NCBI RefSeq assembly: GCF_965638725.1
Contig: NC_134954.1
Location: 3,308,501-3,372,500 of the forward strand
Reading direction: 5' to 3'
DNA length: 64,000 nt
DNA from: Aptenodytes patagonicus
Taxonomy: Eukaryota; Chordata; Aves; Sphenisciformes; Spheniscidae
Part shown: positions 53,340 through 64,000 of the stretch, in pieces
Numbering within the stretch: the first letter of the stretch is position 1
Layout: the number at the start of each line of letters is the position of its first letter
Program-made: the position numbers and the translations under genes
The notes under the pieces: model-generated
Told to the model about the DNA's origin: nothing
Seen by the model: the letters and a program-made list of their open reading frames with translations, nothing else
Databases searched by the model: none

Positions 53340-53560
53340 CTTTACTGCTTTTAATGGCTATCAATCGCTATCCTTATTGTGCCAGATTTAACGAGAAAGG
53401 GAAAACATCTCTCTATTTGATCTAAGTGCCAGCCAAAGCTATTCGGTCTGGATTGTATTGTCTTTATATTTAATTTGCTGACAAGTTAGCGGCATCGCTT
53501 AACGCGCTGTTGGAATATGTTGGGATACTATATTGCCCTAATGATCAACAGAACTTTAAG
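53340..53560. promoter_or_regulatory. Candidate conserved non-coding element just upstream of exon 6
   Basis: Repeat-free block about 260 bp from exon 6 with SOX-like TTATTGTG and a TTTGATCT TCF-like core. Suggested only by texture and proximity to the exon. Confidence 0.25.
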
Positions 53561-56500
53561 CTTTTAATTTGAAAAATACAAGCCCCGCGTACAAAACACA
53601 CACATCCCTCCCAGCAAGTTTTCATGTATTCACATATGTACAAAACATCTCTTAATAAACTTGACATTAACAGTAGATCAGAATTTCAGTACTAGATTTG
53701 CATTTCAGAACCACTTTGAAATCTGTTCCCAGGACTGGGTACCAAACAGATGGGGTTTGGATTAGTAGGACATTTTAGCTATAAATCTGCTTTCCTTCAC
53801 GTCATTCTCAGTTCATGTTTTAAGTTTTCCGAGTCTTGGATGGCTCTTATTGCCTCCAAGAAAGGACGAGGCAATACTTCACAACTGCAGACATAATAAG
53901 AGTTGCAAAACACATAGGTTAATATTGATATTACAGTGATTACACACGCCACAAATCAGAAGGGCAACCAGCCACAGCAGGGGTGCCTGGACCAGCGTGC
54001 ATCCACGCTGCCCTGCTGCAGGTTTAGAGCAACTTCTAGATTACAGCACTCAGGTCCATGAGGTGGACCACTGCAGAAAAGAAAGGTCGTTTGAGATAAC
54101 GCAGGCTACACATGTTTGCAAACAACCAGACAGTTACTCATCATTGTACACCCTGAAGCAGCTGCAATGATCATCCGTGGATACCATCAATTAGATAAGA
54201 CCTTAACTGAGCGTTAGCATCTTACGAGGTACATCTGCACAGCCTGTAAGGCAGTCTGGCCAGAAAGCCACCGAGGCATGCGAGCTGATGAGTCACATGT
54301 GGACGTATTTGTAAAAGTAAGTTGGGTCTCAGATCTTGCCACCCTTCCTGCAAGCAGCCCGTGCTGGCTTATGAATCAGCCATCGCAGCCTGGATTTCTA
54401 GGCGCAACATCATTTACAAACCACGAGTGGCCCTTACAAAAGAGTGTAACAACATTTTGGACCACACTGTGGGCTTCTCTTCCGCTTGCATAGCAGGAAT
54501 GGTGGGACTCACTGGGCCATCTGGTTTCTGATGTGGGCCATCTGTCACCCTGTAGTTTGATCTGGCCTCATCCTCTTTTCAGAATGAGATGCTCAGTTCA
54601 CACAGCTGCCTCCTCCCCTTTGGCCACAACGTCTACTCCTCAATTACACACTCCCACTCCGGTTTAAGATTTAGGACAGAGAGATAGATGGAGGCTCTGT
54701 TCTACCTCAGGAATCCCTCTCTTGGTTTTTTGCTGTACATGCTAACCCTCCCTCTGCCTCCACGCAAACCATTTCTGACAGCAGCTGGCAGGGACGAGGC
54801 ACCAGGGTGGAGATGTGAGACCTGCCATGAGCAATAGTTGAGGATGGGTCTAGCTAGATTCAGCAATATTTTTTACTTTCTCATCCTATAGACATCTACG
54901 TCCTTTTTTGCCTTTCTCTGTACCCTTTGCTTCTCTCACTGACATTTAAGTCTAAATTTCTTATTTAGTCCTCACAGACTCCTTCCACCTGCTTATGTCT
55001 CCCAAAGCCCACCAGTCTCACACTCCTGCAGCAGTATCTTTTCAAGATGACCAAAGAAAAGGAAAAAGGGGCAAGACACGCTGAAAAGGAAGGAAGAGGC
55101 TTTGCTAAAGAGCCAAAGAGCACTTAGGAAGGATAATGGAGGTCAGACAGGGAGCAGAGAACAGCAAACATGTTGTAATTAGCCTACCCATGTCATTAAC
55201 TATGGCTTTCTCCATGACACTCTCCCTTCTTCAGGTCAAGAGGGTTATCTGATGATCTTCAAATGCTTTGGGAACACTAACTGAACTACACTATGTGAGT
55301 GGATTTCACTGAGGAAAATGAGGTAACGAGATTTTTGTTTCCTCTACAGATAAGCATTTGCCTTCAAGCCCTAGATCTTTATTAAAATGAGTCAAATCCC
55401 AGACTTCAATTCAGTAGCGAGCGATTTGCATTAATGCCAAGTTTTATGCTTTTATTTGCAGATAGATTTTGGCTCATTTTATAGATTTGCATTTTTCCAG
55501 AACCGCAGATATGTATTAAACATCCCTGAAAGGGACACGTTCAATGGTATCAAAAAGTCTACAGCATCCCCGCGATGAACATCCTTGCGCAGAGCTCTGT
55601 TGCTGCCTGGACCCCCACCCAAATTAAGTGGGACTCTGCAGGGGTGCAGGAACCTGCCTGGGCTCTGCAGAAACAAGGCTGTGTATTGCCACCTCGGTCC
55701 CATGCGATCGGGACATGCTAAATGGGTGCTACTTGACCGGCACCCGTGTCACACGCTGCTGGCGCAGCCGTGACTCCAGGCTCGTCGGCTCCGGCCACTG
55801 CCACTCCGCTGCCTCGCTGCCCCATCAGCCGCAGCACACACCTTCTGCCGCTTGCCCTGGCTTCTTACTTTCCCCGGGCAGCAGGAAGGCAGATGGCACC
55901 TGGCTAGCACCGGAGTTAGTCCAAAATTAACTCACCAAAACCCCTTGAACAAATTCAAAACTGCAGCGTGCGTCTTACTGCCACTAATACCACGCGCGCT
56001 CGTCACTACAGGACGGTAGAGGCACATTTAAATACAAAACAAAACCAACCCAAAACCCAACAACCCACACCTTTACAGTAAGCACCAGGGGTCCGATCCA
56101 CATACGTACTTGTTTCACTTTGATTTTAACAGGCTTTGGACCATCCCTGGTAAAAATACTAAAAATTATTTATCTTTAAAATGACCATAAGTGCGGCCCC
56201 AACTCTTACCATCGCACGTTTCTACAGATGAACACACTGAAGCTCTGAATCTGTAATTCTGGATGTTTTAACACCATCGTTTTTACTATTGTTACTATTT
56301 ACTGTCATGGCTTGAGATTTGGTTTGCAACTGTCTTTAACTCTATTTTATATCAGATAACTGCAGGTTTCAGATGTTGTGTGTGACAGAACACAAAGAAG
56401 AAATAATGTAACAGTAAGACAGGAGGAAAAAAATACAAACAAAATTGAAAATGGGTTTTGGAAAAATCAAGAAAAAATTACTCAAAACTAAATATTTTAT

Positions 56501-58389
56501 TTACATTTTATGTAATGTTTATTAAAATTAGCCAGATCCCAAACTTTACTCAGTAGCAGTTATATGATTCCTACGTTAACTGAAATGATTTATTTTATTA
56601 TTATTTTTTAATCATAGTATTTCACTTAGACTACATTTGGCTAACAACTTATTCTCAAGAGTTCAGGTTTGTTTTTTTTTTTAAATCAGCACATATCACA
56701 AAGAATCCATGTGCACTACTACCACTAATTAAAGAAATCTTGAAAAGTTTTGCCAATATCAAGCCAAGACTCAAAAATAAATCTAGTCACCACAAGCCAA
56801 TGTGTCTGCTTAGAAACATATTGTAAACACCCGAGGAAACATTTTCTTTTGTCTGTACATTTCCAACATGATTTAAACACAATGTCCTCTTATGTTCAGC
56901 AAATTTCAACTTCCACCAGCGTGACAGAATCCTCATCTTACGAGTGGCCTTTTCAAACCTAGCAGGTTCCCCATAACATGCTCCTGTTCTCCCACGGCCT
57001 CCCTTCCGAGAGGGGAGCGATCATCCCCTGGGTGCGGAGATGCTCCGAGTGCAACGCAGCCCCTGGGGCAGATCACAAGTCTCACACCGTGAGAAAGTGC
57101 CACCCTGCAGTGGGCCTAACAGAAAACCAACTCTGAACCGTCTACGCCTACTTCATCGGACGAACTAACGTATCTTGTGCGTTGCCTTCACCAGCAACAG
57201 CACGGATCTCGGTGGAAGGCAGACCAACCCTCGACAGTACTTCAAATCGCCACTACCACACCAAATTCACCCGTGGAAGCAAAAGCAGCGGGTAAGCAAG
57301 CTAGTGCATTTTGCAGACTCAAAATATAGCCTTCTTGCACGAACGGTACTGTGTCTGAAGGAGTCCGAGCTCTAAATTAGGTCAGCATTGTGCTTGGTGC
57401 TGTGCAAATGCAGACACGGACAGAGGAAACACGGCTTGTCTGAGGGACCCAAGCATCCAAACGCGATGATGTCTGCACCAGAAGCCAAGTCACATTTATT
57501 TTAGTGAGGCTCTGGCTCCCTAGTTTCTATGTCACTTTCAAAGATGGAATGTAAATTACCCAGATGATTTGGAAACAAAATTGAACCCCGGGTGTCTGGC
57601 CAAAATGTACATCTCAAAAACAGAACTGAAGAGGATGAAATGTAGAGGAAAAAGGGGGAAAAAAAATAGCCCTTTAAGGGAAGTAAGTATTGGAGGCTCC
57701 AGTTTTTCAAGCATCTGGAACTGGACTGACCAAAAGAGAAATCAGTCCCCAACAGAATATATAAAAATGTATTTTGCACCAACGTAGAATGGATGAGGTG
57801 AACTAATAGGTTTCTCCCATCTCTACTTTCCAATATTTAGATTCTGCTTTTTATTACCATTTTTCCTTTAAGTAGTTTGCAAGTGATCACGCCAACATCT
57901 TAGTTCGTTGATCTCAACAGGATATGCTTTAAAAGATGCATTTATTCACTTGGGAACACACTAGTGTAATTAGCCTTGACATTTCAACAGTCTGATCATA
58001 AACACAGAGTGCTCTATGTGCTTTTAAGGCAAAAAGATCTCTGAACCAAGAGGGCAAAACATTCGAGATGTGAATTTTGCAGGAAACCCGTGGATATTTT
58101 GTTAAACACAGTCCTGACCATTGCAAGCATGAGTGCCAAAACCACACAAAGTCAAAAGACTGATGTATTGTTAACGGCACTTTTAATTTGAGATGGGGGG
58201 GGGTTGCCCCCCTTTTTGCCTTACGATATTTTTCATGGTAACTGCCTCCCCACCCCCCTATTCCCCGCCTCTCCCTTCCCCCAAAATTCACATGTCCAAA
58301 ATAAAGCCTGACGGTCCTGGAAGCAGCAGTCCTTGGTGGGTGTGCCATGAGGGAGTGAATTTGGGGTGTGCCAGAAGCAGCGGGGCTGC

Positions 58390-59080
58390 CTTGCGAAGAG
58401 GGGAGGCTGCATGAGGAAACTGGTAGTGAAGCTGGGCTGCACCAGCCCCGACAGAGGCGACTCCGTTACCTTTGCGAAACACGGCAGCGTGACTTCTAAC
58501 GACACCCGCAGCGCCCGGTCCTGCAGTCCCTGTCGATGCCGGACCTACATTTACTTCAGCAGCCTTCAGAGCAGCCTGTGCAGGCACTTTCACCCTCTCG
58601 CCAGGCCAAACAGCTCTTATGCCTGCCTGACCCGACTGGGAGTTCATTCAGAGAACACAAAACAGCACGGAAAAAAGGAAAAAAGGTGGTTTTTTTTCCT
58701 TCCCTTTTCTTTTTTTGCAGTAGGGTGAATTTCCATCCTGGCTCGCCATGGTATCAGATGAGCTCCAGGGAGAGCACTGCCAGGGACCAGCCGTAGGAGG
58801 AAGAAAGAGGAGAAACGGAATTGCTTTTTAGCAACAACTAGTTGGTAAATCAGCTTGGCTGCGACGTCCACGCCCCCCCAGCCTCCGACGCACAGAGGCA
58901 CGCCATGGGTCAGCCTGTTTCCTCGCAGCACCCCAAAGCGGTGCTGCTAGCCTGCTGAGAACGACCTGCCGTGACCACCAGTGGGAACGCCGCGAGGCTG
59001 CAGGTTCTCCGCCTGGGGTCTGCCGGGAGCTGTTGTTTATGGCGACGGGAAGTCACGCTGGTTGGGATACACGGAATTAT
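58390..59080. promoter_or_regulatory. CpG-rich stretch in PAX3 intron 5
   Basis: Two clusters, about 12 CpG in 110 bp near 58441-58560 and roughly 20 more in 58857-59080, separated by an AT-rich piece. Open frames on both strands here are compositional. A smaller GC-rich block is at 55560-55990. Confidence 0.3.
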
Positions 59081-60659
59081 CAACGTGATGGAAACCAGAG
59101 TTCTTTTAAAGCAAGCAAACAAACAAACAAAAAAAAGAAAACCACACAAACAAAATTTAAAAAAGAAGAAAAAAAGAAGACCAAAAAACCACTAGGCTGT
59201 GCCAAAGGGAACGAGGACTTCCAACCACCTCCCGCTGCGATCCAACATACTCAACCCTCATAGGTTTCTTTGAAAAGACTTTGACTCAGTCCTACAGAAA
59301 TACTTCTACCACACTGCAGCTGAATAGTTCTGCAAAATATTGAGTAATAAGCAAACTGAACTGTGTATTTATAAATTAAAGTGCCACTAATCTGAGCCTC
59401 AGGCAGCAGGGACCAGAAAAAGAGAATCAAAATCACATCCCTTCTTTTCCTTTATATTTAAAAATGTCTTCTTGGGCCTGCATATGATTGTAGCTGGCTA
59501 ATTTACCCATAAGAATTTCTCCTTTACCCGGGGGGGGGGGGGGAATCTGCAATTACAGGGTTATCTACTACAAGAACGCACACAGCATTTGCCTTCTTTA
59601 TCCTATATATGATGCAAGAGGCACAGCCTCAAAAAAGGCACTATAAATTCTCCATAAACCACATCAGGAATAACTGTAAAGATCTGCTGAAAGGTCTTAA
59701 ATGTTCCTGAATCTGTCCCACATCCCTGTACCCCATCTCCCCATAGCGCTGTGCAGTTCAGCGTACAAGCTCAAACCGTTTCAGAGGAGCTGAGGGCAAA
59801 TAAAGACTTTTTTTTGGCACAGGTCCTCCCTCCCCCCTGATCTCCCAGTGAATGCTTTTCACTGTTAGCTACTGAGAAGAGACTGTGAAAGCTGGGAGAT
59901 TGGACTTCAGAGCTTTCAAACCTTACTACTAGCTTAAGAGTCATCATTTCTTCTCTCACCTTCCCCCCCCTCCACTATCTTCTCCAAACCGTCTCTTCCC
60001 CTCCCTGTACCACAGCGAAACAAAGAAAACAATATGCAAGCACAGCACTTAAGAAAAAAATTATCATTTTTCTTCCGGCTACTCAAGAATTCTGAGCTCT
60101 TGGGACTTCTTTTATTTGCTGAGGCTATAATAAGCTTTTTATAAAAGCTTACAAGCTGATTACAAGTTTGACATGGGAACATTCAACCCCATCCTAGTAG
60201 CCTGGAGAGATCTGCCTGAATTTTCAAGACATGCTCTTTCATTAAACAATATTTTTCTTTTTGGAAGTTTTCAAGCAAACCAATTTAAAGCTGGGATTTG
60301 GCCGGGAAGAGTCTCTTCAGGACAGGACATACTCATGTTTCAGAATTCTCCCTGACTTCCCCTGCTTTTTCACCATTATTCACGGACTAAAAGAGTCCCA
60401 ACAAGTTTCTCCCGTTGCCTTTTGGGGTTGAGCAGGAAGGCCGTCTGCCAGCCGCTTCTCACGGCAGGACCTCCTGCCCCGCACCATCCCGTGCAGCTGG
60501 GGGCACATCCTCAACACGGTCCAAGACGCGGGTCTCGCACATCGCATTTCTGATAATTTGGGAGGCCTGCCTTCAACACACGGCCCAGAAGGATTTGTCT
60601 GACCGGCCAGTCCCCATCGGCCAAGGCAGGCTCCTGGTCCTCCGCCTGCCAGAGGGCAA

Positions 60660-61030
60660 ACCTGAACCTTATTTAAAAAGCTTTTATCAAAAGATTAAAT
60701 TAAACGCCTCCCGCCGCCAATGTGAAACAGGCTCCAAGCTGCTGCCAAAGTTTGCCCAGTTCATCCCGGTCTAAAAATAAGCCTGATGTGGGAATCAAAA
60801 AGTGGCCAGAAAAGATGCTACCCACTCTATTCCTTGTGCGCTATTTGTTACAGAAACCATAACCGCACCGCTCTGAAGCTCAGAAAGAGCCTTTGATCTT
60901 TATCTACACTGGGGAGAATTTCACTTTTAGAATTCGCCTTCAGATTGAGTCAGTAAAAATAGGCCACAGACCTTAAGGGCCTGCACTGCAACTTAATGAT
61001 GGTTTTAATGAGGCTTTAAACCGGACCAGT
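60660..61030. promoter_or_regulatory. Candidate conserved non-coding element, intron 5
   Basis: Dense, non-repetitive sequence with a TCF/LEF-type CTTTGATCTT at 60891-60900 and several TAAT-type cores. Pax3 responds to Wnt input through TCF in the neural plate border, which makes such a site plausible. The identity of this block as an enhancer is inference. Confidence 0.25.
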
Positions 61031-64000
61031 AAAGCACTGCATGGTTGTCATTTTTACTCACAATATGTGAATCTAACTTCACATTCCCAGGGTATTGCTA
61101 CTCTCTTTTTTTCATAAAGGGTCATCCTTTAGGACTCTACTTATGTTTCCAAATTGTATCTGATGAATGCACAAGACCGAAGAACTTTCCCCTTCCTGCT
61201 GCATCTAACGTGCAAAAAGAGCCGGGTGCCTGCGGAAGAGGCAACAGAAGAGGTTGTCCCGGCTCCGCGTGACACCTAGGCTCAAACACGGGGGAAAAAG
61301 ACTCAGTGGTCCTTGAGTGGAAAGGCGCTGCAGGAGGAATTGCAGGGAGCATTTTAACTCCTTATTACACCCAGTGCTGAAGTATTTGCAATGATTATAG
61401 TCACACATCTCGTGACTCTTGCAACATGGAGTTTGTTGCAACACTTCTTTCCCCAAAAGCCTTTCCTGTCCCCACGATTAAGTACACAAATAACATTCAC
61501 AGTGAAAAGTCTGTTTTCAGCTGCTTGTAGCTTTCAAAAAATTCCCCGTAGGGGCTGAAGTGTTCTAAGTTTGATCTCAGCCCGGAGGCGACTTCCCCCC
61601 TCCAACCAACCAGCTTAGAAACATGCATTTGGTTACCCTTCAACAGTGGGAAAGTGAGAAAAATAGATGATTCGGCGGTTTAAGACTCTTCCTTTCACGG
61701 GTGTTCAGAGACCGCCTTGGGGAATAGGAGAGGGGAAGCACGGGGGCGGCAGGGTAGAAAAAACAAAACATGAGATGCGAGTGCTACATGGAGGGACTGA
61801 GGGAATAGCAAGGTTGGTCCAGTTGTAATCAATTAAATAACTTCCCAGACAATGTAAAACAACTCTACAAAATCAGTCCTTACAGCTCCAGAGAAGAAAA
61901 TGTTCTGGGTTCAGCCGGACTCGGACGGTGAAGAGCTAGCTCTTTTAGACAATGCTTGACTGGGAAGCGGTCAAAGAGATCTTTGTGTATATATCCATAT
62001 AAAATTTGGTATCTCTGATCTCTGTCATACTGTTACCAAAAAAGAAGTGAGACTAAGAAAGCTTGAATGCTACATCAGTATGGCTATCCAGCCCCCTCAG
62101 CCTCAAGTCTCTTCGGGTTATTTTCTTTTCACAGGTCGTCTTTTATTTCATGCCCATCATAGGTGGCTATTTTAAGGGGCTACAGAGAGGTGCTGAATGC
62201 TGATAAAGCAAATCCTGTATCCCTTAATCCACTGCTAAATCACTCTGCCAGGCTTCAAGGCTACCAGACAGATGGAGTGCACTAGGAAACTGCCCACAGG
62301 CTGGCTACTTCAACCCCTGCTCATCTTTAATCCAGAAAGGTTTTGTTCTGGCATTTTAATCATTGATTGACTGGGAACTTTCTTCCATGCTGGGTTAGGT
62401 AAAATATCCATATGTCAGAGGTACTGGGGAATTCGTGAGGCTGTAGATCAGAGGAGTGGTGTGAGACAGGATGTGTCCCAAGGGAACCGAGGAAGCCATA
62501 AGGAATGTAAAAAGTCACAGGGTTAAAGCCACATTAAGACAGCTGTTATGTTAATGAGAGTTCTGCTTTTCTTCTAGCTGTGGGTCATTGATTTAGAAAA
62601 ACACGAACAAGGTCTTTTTCATTTTATCGTATTTTTCCACTGAAGCTAACGTAGACCAAACCATCATAGCCTAGATCCCATTCGTCTTGCTAACGGAACT
62701 TGTGTAGGAAGTTATCTTTATTATGTTTGTGCGTGGATGATTCCCAGGGCTTGATTTGGTCTTACCTGGCCCAAGTCTATATGAAGCTGTTTTGCAAGCA
62801 TTTCACTTAGTAAACATGTTAAGAAGAGAGTCACGCACCACTGAGTTTGCCTTCCAGACAAATTCATCCGTACATCTGATTTTCTCTCACAGTCATAACA
62901 AACACTTGCAAGAAATGTGGTGTGAAGTCTTCTGCAAAAACATTTAGCAGGTAAAACTGAAAAAGTCTGGACCTTTCAAGACAGATACTTAATAATAATA
63001 ATACAGCCACGCTGCAGTAGGCATGCTTGTCTTAAAAAGTCAGAGGGATTTTTTGTATTGCTCATTTCGGTTTGCAGAGTCTGAATGCCTCAGGCTGAGC
63101 TCCAAGGGCCAGAACATAAAAACAGAGTTTCACCAAAGCAACCAAGTTCACCTGTATCCTTGGTTAGATCACAAGCTACAACGTTTTGCTTGTCACCCAA
63201 CTGCACATTTGCTTACAAACACTTGCAACTTGGACTGATTTCAACTAGACGCGCTTTTCCAAATGACTTTTAGATGTCAAGTAGTGAAAGAGCAGCAGAG
63301 GATTCTGCCTGCGGTATTAAACATTTCACAGGACGTGCTTCTGCGCCATGAAACAGAGTAAGTCCTAGTCTGAACCTGAACTCTGGGGTGCAGTTTATTC
63401 CAGAATTATTTGGCTGCTATTTGCCCGGTTTTGGACATCTGAAAATCCAGGTTCATGCCTTTTTTTTTTTTTTAAATTTAAATCAACTCCATGGTTTACT
63501 CCTCCAGCATGTTAGCTTGTTTTAGACAATTCAGATCTATGTGAAGTTGTGAAGACCTAACAGTTATTTGGGGGTTTATTTTCTTTTGAATTAAACTGAC
63601 AGTGGGGATAAAAGAGCTATTACAAGGTTTAAATCAAGTCAACTTCAAAAGCTAATCTAGAAGTAAACTGTAGATACTGCACCAGTAACCCTGCTCACTC
63701 GCATGGCTTTATAGACACATTGTCCTTTTTAAAATGTTTTTCTCTCCTCTGTTAATGCCTGAAAGACCCAAACAACAACAGATGAAATCAGTTATTTAAC
63801 TATAAACTGGCACAACAGCTGATCTGATTATATGCACAGTGCTGTCAAATGCATAAAATAAACAAACTGGGATAACAGACCTTCTTCTCCAAAGGCTCAC
63901 TATTATATTCATGGTAGGTACGGAACAATTACTGGAGAAAACACGAAACTTTTTTCAAAGCAGTTGTTGCTTTAAACAGTTGGAAAACCAACGTCCATGT

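Larger units (their letters stand above)
53078..64000 (-). other. PAX3: PAX3 intron 5 (3' portion, runs off the window)
   Basis: At least 10.9 kb upstream of exon 6 in PAX3 orientation. I searched the minus strand by eye for exon 5 (homeodomain helices 1-2, RTTFTAEQ / YPDIYTREEL type codons) and did not find it, so it should lie beyond 64,000. The intron holds CpG-rich pockets (55.56-55.99, 58.4-59.1 and 60.4-60.75 kb), candidate conserved elements (53.34-53.56 and 60.66-61.03 kb), homopolymer runs and a diverged repeated motif (55378/56518). Confidence 0.85.

Noticed and set aside
59100..59195. A-rich tract as a retroposon tail
   Set aside because: Interrupted CAAA/AAG low-complexity sequence without target-site duplication or a recognisable body.
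53078..64000. Search for PAX3 exon 5 (first part of the homeodomain)
   Set aside because: No minus-strand match to the expected codons was found by eye; the exon is presumed to lie outside the window.

Overview
The window is vertebrate nuclear DNA, most likely from a bird or close sauropsid relative. It has split genes with GT-AG introns, long non-coding stretches, homopolymer and simple-repeat tracts, few recognisable interspersed repeats and fairly compact introns. There are no prokaryotic operons, viral genes or CRISPR arrays. Nearly all long reading frames in it are chance.

Two genes can be supported, both on the minus strand. (1) The 3' part of PAX3, the paired-box/homeobox transcription factor of neural crest and muscle progenitors. 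Exon 6 is 52912-53077, exon 7 51853-52067, exon 8 39364-39610 and the coding part of exon 9 38798-38832. Phases join perfectly (166+215+247+35 = 663 nt, i.e. 220 residues plus stop), from the recognition helix of the homeodomain to the PAX3d-type tail. A 3'UTR of about 1.6 kb follows and holds two miR-1/206 seed matches. Exon 5 and everything 5' of it were not found and should lie beyond 64,000. (2) An intact 108-codon single-exon gene for a KCNE-family potassium-channel beta subunit at 26716-27042, about 10 kb beyond the end of PAX3. Its sequence does not fit KCNE1-5 cleanly and its position is not that of KCNE4, so it may be the extra KCNE paralogue kept by non-placental vertebrates.

Layout: 1-26,600 is a gene desert with simple repeats, a perfect 12-bp-stem hairpin (9086-9116) and a 228-bp polypurine minisatellite (17262-17489). 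26,600-27,050 is the KCNE gene. 27,050-37,200 is intergenic and contains a CpG-rich zone near 32.5-33.0 kb that could be the KCNE promoter. 37,200-38,800 is the PAX3 3'UTR, and 38,800-64,000 is PAX3 exons and introns. The introns hold AT-rich blocks that look like conserved regulatory elements, CpG-dense pockets (49.4 and 58.4-59.1 kb), and a perfect 112-bp inverted repeat (43295-43406 / 45685-45796) around 2.28 kb of intron 7.

The most unusual signals are that inverted repeat, with an in-frame, phase-0 candidate cryptic exon starting inside one arm; the KCNE paralogue next to PAX3; and a different intron-retention tail on PAX3. Family assignments rest on remembered protein sequences. Conservation and regulatory calls are inference by eye.
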